From Frateuria sp. Soil773 (GTDB lineage: Bacteria; Pseudomonadota; Gammaproteobacteria; Xanthomonadales; Rhodanobacteraceae), in assembly GCF_001428405.1 (NCBI RefSeq), contig NZ_LMSL01000036.1, positions 19,021-83,020 of the forward strand: 64,000 nucleotides of DNA, given 5' to 3'. The notes beneath the pieces are model-generated. The model made no database searches, was not told where the DNA came from, and worked only from the letters and a program-made list of their open reading frames with translations. The translations under genes were made by a program, and so were the position numbers. Shown here one piece after another: positions 38,294-48,210 of this stretch (the first letter of the stretch is position 1; every line of letters starts with the position of its first letter).

Positions 38294-39345
38294 AGCCTTC
38301 CTCCGAGAGGTGTAGCGCGATCGTTTGGACTGTCCCCTCTGTGCCGCTTGATGACGGTCGAGGCCCAAGACATGCCAACACCGAAACTGGATAGAACGAA
38401 AGTATCGGTCGACTGTTCGTCCGCCTCGTCAAGCAGGCCGCTCAATGCCAATGGAATGGACGACGAGGAGGTATTTCCGATGGTGACCGCACTGAAAGGG
38501 GTTTTTCCGGTAGCTCCCAGTTCGCTGGCAATACCGTCGACTATGAATCGACTGCCTTGGTGTAGCACCACCATACCGATCTGATCGATTGACAGGCCGT
38601 TCTTGCTCAACGTCCGCCCGATGCTGCGCGGTATGGCACGCATACAGAACCGCGCCACGTCTTTACCGTGCATGCGGAATCGACGTTGGCCGTCCACGGC
38701 CAGGCTGGCCGACATGCTCCCGGCTGTACCGAAGTCGGAAGCTCCGATTCGCCATGGCGCACCGCGCTCAATCAAGGTCGCGGTAGCGGCATCGCCGAAG
38801 ATCAGGGCAGTGCCTCGATCTTCGGGATCGACAATCTTGCTGTATGGATCGGCGGTGACCAGCACACCACGTCGACCGTTTTGTGCCAGCAGGAAGCCGC
38901 TGACGATGGCCAGGGCGTACACGTAACCAGAGCAGCCGAGGGAAATGTCGAATGCGGCCACCGTTTCTGGCCAGTCCAGCTTGCCATGTACCAGAGCGGA
39001 AACCTGAGGAATCCCGAAATTGTCAGGATTCTGGGTAACTACGGCTAGACAATCGATCTCTGTAGGCTGGACATCGACCCTGTCCAGCAAGTCGCGGATG
39101 GCTGCCACCGCCATGTCGGAAGTGTCCTCGTCCCCGGACTTCTGAGCCAGTGAATCAAAGCCGATCTTGGAGCGCAGGGTGTAATCCGAAACGTCGAGTC
39201 GACGCGCCAAGGCTTCACAATCGATCCGACCGCTGGGCAAATAGTTGCCGATTGCACGAATCCCGAACTCCGGTCTGGCAGCAGCCTCTCGGACCAACGG
39301 GGGGTCAACGGCGAGCATGCGCGCCATCCCGTATGGCTGTCTCAT
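38290..39345 (-). CDS. 3-oxoacyl-ACP synthase III (FabH-like ketosynthase)
   Basis: 351 residues from the ATG at 39345. The start is uncertain: a TTG at 39420 and ATGs at 39327 and 39318 are also in frame, and none has a strong ribosome site. The thiolase-fold catalytic triad is present: Cys138 (SLGCSGYVYA), His262 (VLHQGS) and Asn291 (IGNTSS). Family members condense acyl-CoA starters with malonyl-ACP or act as acyl transferases on carrier-bound or free substrates. In a cluster already primed by a fatty acyl-AMP ligase, a KSIII could build the starter, add a side chain, or act late. It is first in the minus-strand gene row and overlaps the next gene by 4 bases. It is not obviously the housekeeping FabH, as no fab genes are near. 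Confidence 0.9.
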   Translation of the reverse strand: MRQPYGMARMLAVDPPLVREAAARPEFGIRAIGNYLPSGRIDCEALARRLDVSDYTLRSKIGFDSLAQKSGDEDTSDMAVAAIRDLLDRVDVQPTEIDCLAVVTQNPDNFGIPQVSALVHGKLDWPETVAAFDISLGCSGYVYALAIVSGFLLAQNGRRGVLVTADPYSKIVDPEDRGTALIFGDAATATLIERGAPWRIGASDFGTAGSMSASLAVDGQRRFRMHGKDVARFCMRAIPRSIGRTLSKNGLSIDQIGMVVLHQGSRFIVDGIASELGATGKTPFSAVTIGNTSSSSIPLALSGLLDEADEQSTDTFVLSSFGVGMSWASTVIKRHRGDSPNDRATPLGGRL

Positions 39346-39613
39346 TTCGATAGGTCGGTGCCAAACAAGCCTGCTCAGGCCTGGCTTCCCTTCCGCCCTG
39401 TCCGTTGGCGTTGGCAACAATCAATCCAGTTCCCCCCCCAGGGACAAACCAACAATCACGAGCATGAATCATTGGAGCTGATGCCAAGGCATGTTACCGA
39501 CGGATCGTGACCCTGTCCACGCGAATTCTAAATTGGGGTCCGGCCTCGATCCCCCGGGGGAACCTGCGACCGCCAGGTCGTTCCTGCTGAGGAAGCGTCA
39601 GGCCGATACAAGG

Positions 39614-40597
39614 TCATGGGCGGATCCTCGTGAAGTCAGCCAAAGTGAGCTGCCCAACTTCGGCAACCCTCGCTCCCGTATACAGACCTACCCATGCGCC
39701 CCAACGGGCCGACTCACTCAACCCGGCTTCCATCGCCTTGGCGTCATACAAGGCCTGGATCTGTTCGTTGGTGAAGGGCTTGAAGCCCAGCGCCCTGCGC
39801 TTGCGCTTCTCGCGGGTGCCATACACGACTTGGCCGGACGCGGGATTCTCGTCCTTGGCGAAGGGTGGGTAGTACCCCCGCACCTTGGCCCAATCGAAGA
39901 AACCCCTGAGATATGAGCATTTGTTAACGATGGTGGGGGTTTGCAGGCCACCTGCCCTCAAGGCCTGAACCCAGTTACCCACGTCAATGCGGCCAGCATC
40001 CTTGAGTGAGCTTTTCTCGCCATAGTGGCGAGCGAAGCCCTCAACAGCCGTGGTCTTGATCTTGAAGGTCTTGGGGCGGGTGCTGGATTTGATCTCAGCT
40101 AGCCACTGCGTCACGGCCTTCCCTATCTGGATGACCGGAATCTTCGATGCAGGGTCAGAAGCTGGAAGAACCCGTTGAGACTCAGCGGCCTGAGCGGAGC
40201 GCATGAGTTCTTAATAATACGGTTCCTGGTCTAGCCGTCCGATGTGGTCAACCGCATCCATCGCAAAGCCATGGTCAGCCTTGCCTTTGGCTTCAATTTC
40301 GACGGTGCCATCTGGATGGCGGATGACCTTATATCCCAAGGCAATCGCCCTGGCGATTTCGTCGGCCGAAAGTAGACCATCCCTAGCTACAGACACACTC
40401 AGCCCCCTGACTGTGGTGGCTTGAGCATACGCCTGGACGAGAATCAGCGCACGTTGCTGTGCGGTCAACAAATCCCGTGTGCGAAGGCTTCGAGTGACCT
40501 CGTGCTTACCCGCCTTGCGGGTCTGACGTGATGGAATTCTTTGCCGGAAGTGCCAGATGCCTGAGGGTGCCAACCGGAGATAGTTGGGAATACGCAT
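39614..40597 (-). pseudogene. Tyrosine recombinase (phage/island integrase), broken by a stop codon and 3'-truncated
   Basis: One reading frame of 328 codons from the ATG at 40597 is interrupted by TAA at 40211-40213; the frame then continues through an ATG at 40204 to TGA at 39614. The first part (128 residues) begins MRIPNYLRLAPSGIWHFRQR, typical of the N-terminus of island integrases. The second part holds the core-binding domain and the start of the catalytic domain with the first catalytic Arg (GLYTGARVAEVGQL). The later His-x-x-Arg and Tyr elements are missing, and the sequence below 39614 does not supply them. It lies directly beside tRNA-Ser, the usual attachment site of such elements. 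Confidence 0.88.
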
Positions 40598-40648
40598 ATC
40601 GGCTCGCTGTGGAGCGATATGTGGAGCGACAAGCCCTTCCTCAGAAAA

Positions 40649-40673
40649 GCAAAAACCCCTGTAAAAACAGGGG
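40649..40673 (-). terminator. Rho-independent terminator after tRNA-Ser
   Basis: On the minus strand CCCCTGT, a four-base loop and ACAGGGG are followed by TTTTT and, after GC, TTTT. It lies 12 bases below the 3' end of the tRNA and ends its transcript before the integrase relic. Confidence 0.85.
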
Positions 40674-40684
40674 CTTCGCAGTAC

Positions 40685-40774
40685 TGGCGGAGAGAGTGGG
40701 ATTCGAACCCACGGTAGGCTTGCACCTACGGCAGTTTTCAAGACTGCTGCCTTAAACCGCTCGGCCATCTCTCC
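40685..40774 (-). tRNA. tRNA-Ser (anticodon UGA)
   Basis: 90 bases including an encoded CCA. The acceptor stem GGAGAGA pairs with TCTCTCC, the anticodon loop is CTTGAAA with anticodon TGA, the T arm contains GTTCGAATC, and a long variable arm typical of tRNA-Ser lies between. The integrase relic next to its 3' end marks it as the probable island attachment site. No second copy of its 3' end is visible in the window. Confidence 0.97.
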
Positions 40775-40821
40775 GGGTTTTCGCGCAATCGCTGCGGGCT
40801 GTGCACAACGCGGGCAGTTTA

Positions 40822-41210
40822 TCAGGAACGTCGGTGCGGACGGGTGTGGCTGCCCTTTTTCGAGAGGGCGAACACGCAGCCGAGCAGGATCGCGACGGGA
40901 ACCAGAGCGCCGAGCAGGGGCAGCAGGAGTACCGGTTCGCGGATCACCATCGGCACGAGCTGGGTCGCGGCGGCGAAGGCGATAATGGCGATGCGCCAAC
41001 TGCGGCGCTGGCGGGCGAACCAGAAGCTGCCCAGCACGAGTACCAGGGCGATGCTGCTCAGCACCAGGTCGGGCGTGGGCAGTTTCCACACGCCGGCAAA
41101 ACCGAGCCGGGTGCCGATGACCGAGGCGAGCACCACCAGCAGGAAATAGCTGGTGGTGATTTCGACCTTGGCCCAGGCGCCTTGCGCGGGCATCGGCGAG
41201 GCGGCGTGCA

Positions 41211-41211
<1 letters not shown>
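40822..41211 (-). CDS. Small integral membrane protein of unknown function
   Basis: 129 residues with four predicted membrane helices (about 21-38, 49-66, 73-90, 94-116) and a basic C-terminal tail. Its ATG overlaps the serS stop as TGATG, so it is probably translated with serS. I do not recognise a named family. A start at residue 7 is equally possible. It ends just upstream of the tRNA-Ser gene, on the core-genome side of the island boundary. Confidence 0.8.
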
Positions 41212-42650
<1,439 letters not shown>

Positions 42651-42902
42651 TCAATGCGACTCGACGAAGGACCGCAAGGCGTCGTCGCGGATGGCGAACG
42701 CGTCGAACAATCCCAGTGCGCGCAAGGCCGGGAGCAGGTCGACGATGTCGCGCTCGGCGGTGGCGCGCGCTTCCGGCGACGACGCGGGATCGGCGAGCAC
42801 ACGCGCGTTGGACAGGAAGGCGCCGACCGATCCCTTGCGGACGGTCACGCCGTTGAAATCGCCCTGGTTGACGTCGTCGGGAAGCAGTTCTTCGGCTCGC
42901 AT
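42651..42902 (-). CDS. Small conserved protein of unknown function
   Basis: 83 residues from the ATG at 42902, with GGAG ten bases upstream. It starts MRAEELLPDDVNQGDFNGV and has a helical C-terminal half (ARATAERDIVDLLPALRALG). The look is that of a compact conserved cytoplasmic protein, but I cannot name the family with confidence. It diverges from the AraC-type regulator at 42997 across 94 bases, so that regulator may control it. Confidence 0.75.
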   Translation of the reverse strand: MRAEELLPDDVNQGDFNGVTVRKGSVGAFLSNARVLADPASSPEARATAERDIVDLLPALRALGLFDAFAIRDDALRSFVESH

Positions 42903-42996
42903 TGGGAAAACTCCAGTGGGAAGTCGCGGCGATAGCCTAGGCCGGAAGCGGCCGTTATCCTGCGGCATCCAGGCCAACCAATACGGCGTTTCGGCC

Positions 42997-43800
42997 ATGT
43001 CCGGGTACATGCTTTCCCCGTCGCTCGCGCAAGCCGCGGACGACCCGCTGCTGATCGCGGTCGTCCGGCGGGAAGACGCCGCGCGCACCACGCCCGGCCA
43101 CAGCCATGCCCGCGGCCAGTTGCTCGGCGCGCTGCACGGCCTGCTCTCGGTGGACATGGAAGCCGGCCAGTGGGTGGTGCCGGCCATCCACGCCGTATGG
43201 ATTCCGCCGCATCATCGCCACGGGTTGCGCTCGCACGGCCCGTTTTCCGGCTGGAGCGTCTATGTCGCCGAACCGGCCTGCGGGCTGCTTCCGGCCAGGC
43301 CATGCACCATGCGCATGTCGGGCCTGCTGCGCGAAGCGGTCGGCCGCGCATCGGGCTGGCCCGCGGGCGCGCTTGGTCCCGCGCAGCGCCGCCTCGCCGG
43401 CGTGATCCTGGACGAGATACGCGGCATGCCGCGCGAACCGCTGGGCCTGCCGATGCCCGCCGATGCGCGCCTGCAGCGTGTCACCCGGATGCTGCTGGAC
43501 GACCTGGCCGATCCTCGCCGCCAGGAAGACTGGGCGAAGGTGGCCGGCCTGTCTGTGCGGTCGCTGGCGCGGCACTTCGCCGAGGAGACCGGCTTCGGCT
43601 TCAACGAATGGCGCCAGCGCGCCAGGCTGCTGCGCGCGCTGGAATTGCTGGCATCCGGCCGGGCCGTGACCGCCGTCGCGCTCGACCTGGGCTACGCGAA
43701 CGCCAGCGCCTTCATCGACATGTTCAGGCGCACGCTGGGGACGACGCCGGCCAGGTATTTCGCCGGCGAGGCGACAACGCCCGCCGGCACGGCCGCGTAG
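42997..43800 (+). CDS. AraC-family transcriptional regulator
   Basis: 267 residues. The N-terminal part has a cupin-like sensor stretch (GHSHARGQLLGALHGLL, WIPPHHRHGL). The C-terminal part has the two helix-turn-helix motifs of the family: DWAKVAGLSVRSLARHFAEE, then AVTAVALDLGYANASAFIDM followed by FRRTLGTTPARYF. The cupin-plus-AraC layout is common in small-molecule-responsive repressors or activators. It diverges from the 83-residue gene and is convergent with rarA, five bases apart. ATG codons at 42997 and 43009 are both possible starts. Confidence 0.92.
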   Translation: MSGYMLSPSLAQAADDPLLIAVVRREDAARTTPGHSHARGQLLGALHGLLSVDMEAGQWVVPAIHAVWIPPHHRHGLRSHGPFSGWSVYVAEPACGLLPARPCTMRMSGLLREAVGRASGWPAGALGPAQRRLAGVILDEIRGMPREPLGLPMPADARLQRVTRMLLDDLADPRRQEDWAKVAGLSVRSLARHFAEETGFGFNEWRQRARLLRALELLASGRAVTAVALDLGYANASAFIDMFRRTLGTTPARYFAGEATTPAGTAA

Positions 43801-43804
43801 CGCC

Positions 43805-45139
43805 CTATTTACCGCGCGCGGCGCGGCGCGCGGCGCGCAGGCTGGTCAGCTTCTCGCGCAGCTTCAGCTCCAGCCCGCGCTCCACCGGCTGGTAGAACTC
43901 GGTGCCGTCGAGCGCGTCGGGCAGGCATTGCTGGTCGAGCGCGATGCCGCCCTCGGCGTCGTGGTCGTACTGGTAGTCCTTGCCGTAGCCCAGGCCCTTC
44001 ATCAGCTTGGTCGGGGCGTTGCGCAGGTGCATCGGCACCTCCAGCGTGCCGGTCTTGCGGATCGCCGCGCGGGCCTGGTTGTAGGCCATGTAGGCGGCAT
44101 TGCTCTTCGGCGCGATCGCCAGCCAGATCGCGAGCTGGGCCAGGCCCAGCTCGCCTTCCGGGCTGCCGAGGCGCTCGTAGGTATCCCATGCGTCCAGCGC
44201 CATGCGCCACGCGCGCGGCTCGGCCAGGCCGATGTCCTCCACCGCCATCCGCGTCATGCGCCGCGCCAGGTACAGCGGATCGACGCCGCCGTCGAGCATG
44301 CGGCTGAGCCAGTACACCGCGGCATCGGGATCGGAGGAACGCACGGATTTGTGCAACGCCGAGATCTGGTCGTAGAACTGCTCGCCGCCCTTGTCGAAGC
44401 GGCGCGTGCGGTCGGCCAGCACCTGGGTCAGCGTGGCCTCGTCGATGCGTCCGTCGTCGGCGAGTTCGGCGGCGATCTCCAGCAGGGTCAGCGCGCGGCG
44501 CACGTCGCCGTCGGCCGCCTGCGCGATCAGGCGCAGCGATTCGGGGGCGACGGATAGCTGGAGCCGGCCCAGGCCGCGCTCCTCGTCGGCCAGCGCGCGT
44601 TCCAGCGCGGCGACGATGGCCTCGCCCGACACCGCTTCCAGCACGTGCACGCGGCAGCGCGAGAGCAAGGCGGAATTGAGTTCGAACGACGGGTTCTCGG
44701 TGGTGGCGCCCACGAACACGATCACGCCGCGCTCGATGTGCGGCAGGAAGGCGTCCTGCTGCGCCTTGTTGAAGCGGTGCACCTCGTCCACGAACAGCAC
44801 GGTGCGCCGCCCGCGGGCGAAGTTCGCCTCCGCCTCGGCCAGCGCCTTGCGCACGTCCGGCAGGCCGGAGAGCACGGCGGAGATCGCGCGGAAATCGGCG
44901 TCGGCATAGCGCGCCACCAGCAGCGCCAGCGTGGTCTTGCCGCAGCCGGGCGGCCCCCACAGCACCATCGAGTGCACCTTGCCCGCCTCCAGCGCGCGGC
45001 GCAGCGCCGAGCCGGCCGCGGTCAGGCGCGGCTGGCCGACGATCTCGTCGAAGCCGCGCGGGCGCATGCGCTCGGCCAGGGGCTTGAGCGCATCGGAATC
45101 GGGATCGGGGAACAGCCCGGGGGATGGAGGTAAGGCCAT
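43805..45139 (-). CDS. rarA: Replication-associated recombination protein A (RarA/MgsA), AAA+ ATPase
   Basis: 444 residues from the ATG at 45139, against 447 in E. coli. Walker A is GPPGCGKT at 62-69, Walker B is VLFVDEVHRF at about 114-123, sensor 1 is in GATTENPSF, and the C-terminal tetramerisation region ends MKGLGYGKDYQYDH. RarA acts at stalled replication forks together with SSB. In this group it usually lies between lolA and serS; here other genes are inserted on both sides. Confidence 0.97.
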   Translation of the reverse strand: MALPPSPGLFPDPDSDALKPLAERMRPRGFDEIVGQPRLTAAGSALRRALEAGKVHSMVLWGPPGCGKTTLALLVARYADADFRAISAVLSGLPDVRKALAEAEANFARGRRTVLFVDEVHRFNKAQQDAFLPHIERGVIVFVGATTENPSFELNSALLSRCRVHVLEAVSGEAIVAALERALADEERGLGRLQLSVAPESLRLIAQAADGDVRRALTLLEIAAELADDGRIDEATLTQVLADRTRRFDKGGEQFYDQISALHKSVRSSDPDAAVYWLSRMLDGGVDPLYLARRMTRMAVEDIGLAEPRAWRMALDAWDTYERLGSPEGELGLAQLAIWLAIAPKSNAAYMAYNQARAAIRKTGTLEVPMHLRNAPTKLMKGLGYGKDYQYDHDAEGGIALDQQCLPDALDGTEFYQPVERGLELKLREKLTSLRAARRAARGK

Positions 45140-45261
45140 CGGGGCATGATAGACAGTTGACGGCGGGGCTGCATGGCGTTCCGAAAGTTTCCGCCCTCCC
45201 GCGCAACTTAAGGATCGAGGGGCGCCCGCGGCGGGCGGCCGGCACGACCACGGGGAAATCG

Positions 45262-45774
45262 ATGCGGGAAAGGCGCGACGACGGACTGGACGCCCGCTTC
45301 GGCGAGCTGCTCGAGGCCAATTACGGCCGCCTGCGGCGGATCGCGCGCAGCTACGCATCTCCCGGCGAGCACGAGGACCTGCTGCAGGAGATCCTGGCGC
45401 AGGTCTGGCGCGCCCTGCCCGGCTTCGACGGGCGCTCGCCGGCGGCGAGCTGGATCTACCGGATCGCGCTCGACACGGCGCTGGGCCTGCTGCGCAGGCG
45501 CTACAGCCAGCCGGCCCTGCATGCGATGGAACACGGGCAACTGCTCGCCCTGGCGCCGGCCAGCGCCGGCGACCCGCGCGACCCAGACGCGTTGCTCGAC
45601 GCCTTCCTGTCCAGCCTGGGCCCGATCGACCGCGCCGTGCTGATGCTGGCGCTGGACGACCTGCCCTACGCCGAGATCGCCCGGGTCACCGGCCTGAACG
45701 TCAATGCCGTGGGCATCCGCCTCAACCGGATCAAGCAGCGTTTCAACCGCGACTACATCGAGGAGCAGCCATGA
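45262..45774 (+). CDS. ECF-family RNA polymerase sigma factor
   Basis: 170 residues from the ATG at 45262, with GGGGA six bases upstream. Region 2 is visible in GEHEDLLQEILAQVWRALPG and SWIYRIALDTAL, and region 4 in LPYAEIARVTGLNVNAVGIR. No region 3 is present, as expected for ECF sigma factors. It overlaps the next gene by ATGA. It is divergent from rarA across 122 bases, where an autoregulated promoter is likely. Confidence 0.93.
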   Translation: MRERRDDGLDARFGELLEANYGRLRRIARSYASPGEHEDLLQEILAQVWRALPGFDGRSPAASWIYRIALDTALGLLRRRYSQPALHAMEHGQLLALAPASAGDPRDPDALLDAFLSSLGPIDRAVLMLALDDLPYAEIARVTGLNVNAVGIRLNRIKQRFNRDYIEEQP

Positions 45775-46382
45775 ACATCGAGAACCTGAAACAGGCCTGG
45801 AACGCGAGCGTCGCCGCCGCGCCGACCGGGGAGTCGCTGGAAGCGATGGCCCGCGAAGCGCGGGCGCGGGGCCGGGCGTACCGCCGCCAGAGCCTGCTGC
45901 GGGCGGTCTTCGGCGCCATCGCATTCGGCCTCGCGCTGGGCATGCTGGCGGTGCTGTGGCTGCTGCCCGGCGTCTGGATCGGCATGCGGCTGGCCCTGCT
46001 GCTGTGGGGCGCCGCGATGGTCGCCTGCATCGCCGGCCTGTGGCCGCTGCGCGGTGCCGCAGACGGTGCCGGCGACGTGCCGCTGCAGGCCCGCCTGCAA
46101 GCCTGCCTGCGACGCCTGCAACGCGAGGTCGCCTACCACCGCTCGCTGCGCTGGCGCTTCTGGTTGCCGTTCGGGCTGGGACTGGCCTGCGCGCTCGTCC
46201 CGCGCGTCTCGCCGCAGCCCGGCGTGAGCTGGCTGTTCGTGTCGGGCGGCCTGCTCTTCTGCGTCTGGGGCTTCGTACAAGGGCCGCGGCACTGGCCCGA
46301 ACGGCTGCGCGCGGAGGAGGCCGCCCTGCGCGGGATGCTCGACGGCATGCAGGCGGCAGGCGGCGGGGAAACGCCCGTGTGA
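45771..46382 (+). CDS. Membrane protein coupled to the ECF sigma factor (possible regulator)
   Basis: 203 residues. A soluble N-terminal segment of about 40 residues (MNIENLKQAWNASVAAAPTG) precedes two adjacent membrane helices (about 45-90) and two more near the C-terminus (about 128-145 and 152-170). Overlap with the sigma gene suggests an anti-sigma role, but no standard anti-sigma motif such as the zinc-binding HxxxCxxC is present. I do not recognise a named family. Confidence 0.85.
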   Translation: MNIENLKQAWNASVAAAPTGESLEAMAREARARGRAYRRQSLLRAVFGAIAFGLALGMLAVLWLLPGVWIGMRLALLLWGAAMVACIAGLWPLRGAADGAGDVPLQARLQACLRRLQREVAYHRSLRWRFWLPFGLGLACALVPRVSPQPGVSWLFVSGGLLFCVWGFVQGPRHWPERLRAEEAALRGMLDGMQAAGGGETPV

Positions 46383-46462
46383 AGCCGTGCGAGGGGTGGA
46401 TTCGCGGGCGGTGCGGATGACCGTTACGCGAATCCATCCATGGCTCCGGCCGGCGCGGACGC

Positions 46463-47149
46463 TCAGGATCCGCCGTTGGCCGGCACTTCCCCGCGCTGGC
46501 TGTAGAGCGCGTAGCCCAGGCCGCACAGGCCGGTCAGCGCGGCCGGGATCAGCAGGGTGTGTTCCTGCAACCGCCCGAACAGGACCGCACCGGCCACGCC
46601 GCCGAGCATGAAGGCGCCGATCACCAGCACGCACACGCGCACGCGCAAGGTGTCCACCTCCAGCCCGCGCAGGCGATGGCCGAGATAGATGCCCAGGTCG
46701 GTGAACATGCCCGAGACGTGGGTGGTGCGGAACACCATGCCGCTATAGGTGCTGACCATGCCGTTCTGCAGGCCGCAGGCCGCCGAGGCCAGCCACAGCC
46801 CGGCCGACCATTCGCGGTCCAGCAACGGCACGGCGGCGAACAGCAGCAGCGATTCGAGCACCAGCGCCATGCCGTAGGGGCGGCCGAGCTTGAGCGTGCT
46901 TTTCTGCACGATCGCGCCGCTCAGCATCGCGCCGACCACGAAGGCCAGCAGCGACAGCGCCCAGTGCAGCGCCTCGGCGTTGTCGGCGGTACCCAGCGAG
47001 ATGCCGAGCAAGGTGGTCGAGCCGGTCAGGTTGGTGATCGACTGGTGGCGAAAGCCCATGTAGCCGGCCGCATTGACCAGGCCGGCGACGAAGGCCAGCG
47101 CGCCGCCGCCGATCCACGCCCAGCGCGGCAACTGGCGCAGCACGGGCAT
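46463..47149 (-). CDS. DUF1275 (YoaK-like) membrane protein
   Basis: 228 residues with about six membrane helices. The family pattern is visible: AFVAGLVNAAGYMGF at the N-terminus, SITNLTGSTTLLG, and QNGMVSTYSGMVFRTTHVSG in the middle. The substrate or role of the family is not established. It starts seven bases after the lolA stop and is likely co-transcribed with it. Confidence 0.9.
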   Translation of the reverse strand: MPVLRQLPRWAWIGGGALAFVAGLVNAAGYMGFRHQSITNLTGSTTLLGISLGTADNAEALHWALSLLAFVVGAMLSGAIVQKSTLKLGRPYGMALVLESLLLFAAVPLLDREWSAGLWLASAACGLQNGMVSTYSGMVFRTTHVSGMFTDLGIYLGHRLRGLEVDTLRVRVCVLVIGAFMLGGVAGAVLFGRLQEHTLLIPAALTGLCGLGYALYSQRGEVPANGGS

Positions 47150-47156
47150 GGCCGGA

Positions 47157-47819
47157 TCAGTCCTTCAGCGGCTGGGTGGTCATCACCGGCAGGTCGCCGA
47201 TCACGTCGGCGCCCTGCGGCGGCACGAAGTCGAAGGTGGCAGGCGGGATCTCGGGATTGCGCTGCCAGCCGCTGAAACGGATGTCGGTGGTGGCGCCGAG
47301 CTGGTCGCGGAAGGTCATCCGCGCCAGGCCGTTGGCGTCGAAGCCGAGGTCGGCGTAGTCGAACTGCGGGTCCTTGGCGGTGGAGGTGAGCCGCAGCCAC
47401 ACCAGGCCGTCGCGCTCGCCCTGCTCGGCGGTCTTGAAGTTCCGGTCCAGTTGCTTGACGTCGGTGATCACGGTGAGCGGGCTGTGCGCCTCCTCGGCGC
47501 TCTGCACGCGCACGGTGACCTGCTCCAGCGCCGGGTCGTACAGCCATACGCGGCTGCCGTCGGCGACGATGGTCTGCTTGTACGGCGCGGTGGTCTCCCA
47601 GCGGAACTGCCGCGGCGCCTGCAACGCCAGCGTGCCGGAACTGGCCTTGGCGCCGCCGCCGTTGACGTCGGTGAGCGTCTGGGCGAAGCGGCCGGTCAGC
47701 GAGTGCAGGCCATTGGCGAACGCGTCCAGCCGGGTGCGGGCCGGGCCGGCGGCCTGGGCGACGCCGCCCAGCGACAAGCCGAACAGGGCGACGACGGTAA
47801 GGAAGCGAAGGCGTTTCAT
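47157..47819 (-). CDS. lolA: Outer-membrane lipoprotein carrier protein LolA
   Basis: 220 residues from the ATG at 47819. The signal peptide MKRLRFLTVVALFGLSLGG with AQA cleavage near residue 23 is clear. The mature part has the LolA features: LTGRFAQTL, an FRWETTAPYKQTIVADGSRV region and the late RMTFRDQLGATTDIRFSGW. The periplasmic protein carries lipoproteins from LolCDE to LolB. It follows ftsK on the same strand, the usual order in this group, but 613 bases of repeat-bearing DNA lie between them. Confidence 0.97.
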   Translation of the reverse strand: MKRLRFLTVVALFGLSLGGVAQAAGPARTRLDAFANGLHSLTGRFAQTLTDVNGGGAKASSGTLALQAPRQFRWETTAPYKQTIVADGSRVWLYDPALEQVTVRVQSAEEAHSPLTVITDVKQLDRNFKTAEQGERDGLVWLRLTSTAKDPQFDYADLGFDANGLARMTFRDQLGATTDIRFSGWQRNPEIPPATFDFVPPQGADVIGDLPVMTTQPLKD

Positions 47820-48061
47820 GGAGTGTCCCGATGGGTGGGGTGGCGGCGCAGTGTGGGTCCGCATCGCTTAACGGCGGCTAGTTTAGTGGAAGCCGCTCCC
47901 GCGATGGCCCGCAGCCCGCGTGGAACGAGTGGAGGCTGCTCGCGGCGGGCCGGAATCCCAAGGGAGCGGCTACGAGTTCGTCATTCGTGCAAAAGCGGGA
48001 GGCGCCTTCGACGGCCGAAGGGCCGGGTCGTCCAGCGACTGGATATTCCAGGAACTCAAAG

Positions 48062-48092
48062 ACGCTGGATTCCTGCTTTCGCAGGAATGACG
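48062..48092. repeat. REP-like palindrome
   Basis: ATTCCTGC TTTC GCAGGAAT at 48069-48088, preceded by CTGG and followed by GACG. This matches the general form of REP elements in xanthomonads: CTGGATTCC-stem-loop-GGAATGACG. Confidence 0.75.
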
Positions 48093-48184
48093 AGCAGGTA
48101 GCTGGACCCACGCAGAGATCGTGAGCCGGCCTGAGAGACTTTATCTCCGCGCATCTCCCATGGACGCGCACCTCCCATGGGAGC

Positions 48185-48210
48185 GTCATTCCTGCGAAGG
48201 CAGGAAGCGC
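48185..48210. repeat. REP-like palindrome, opposite orientation
   Basis: GTCA TTCCTGC GAAG GCAGGAA, stem at 48189-48206. The GTCATTCC end marks it as an inverse copy of the element at 48062-48092. Confidence 0.7.

Noticed and set aside
40598..41089. N-terminal extension of the integrase frame through the tRNA gene
   Set aside because: The stretch MAERFKAAVLKTAV is the well-known spurious translation of a tRNA-Ser gene; the integrase starts at 40597.
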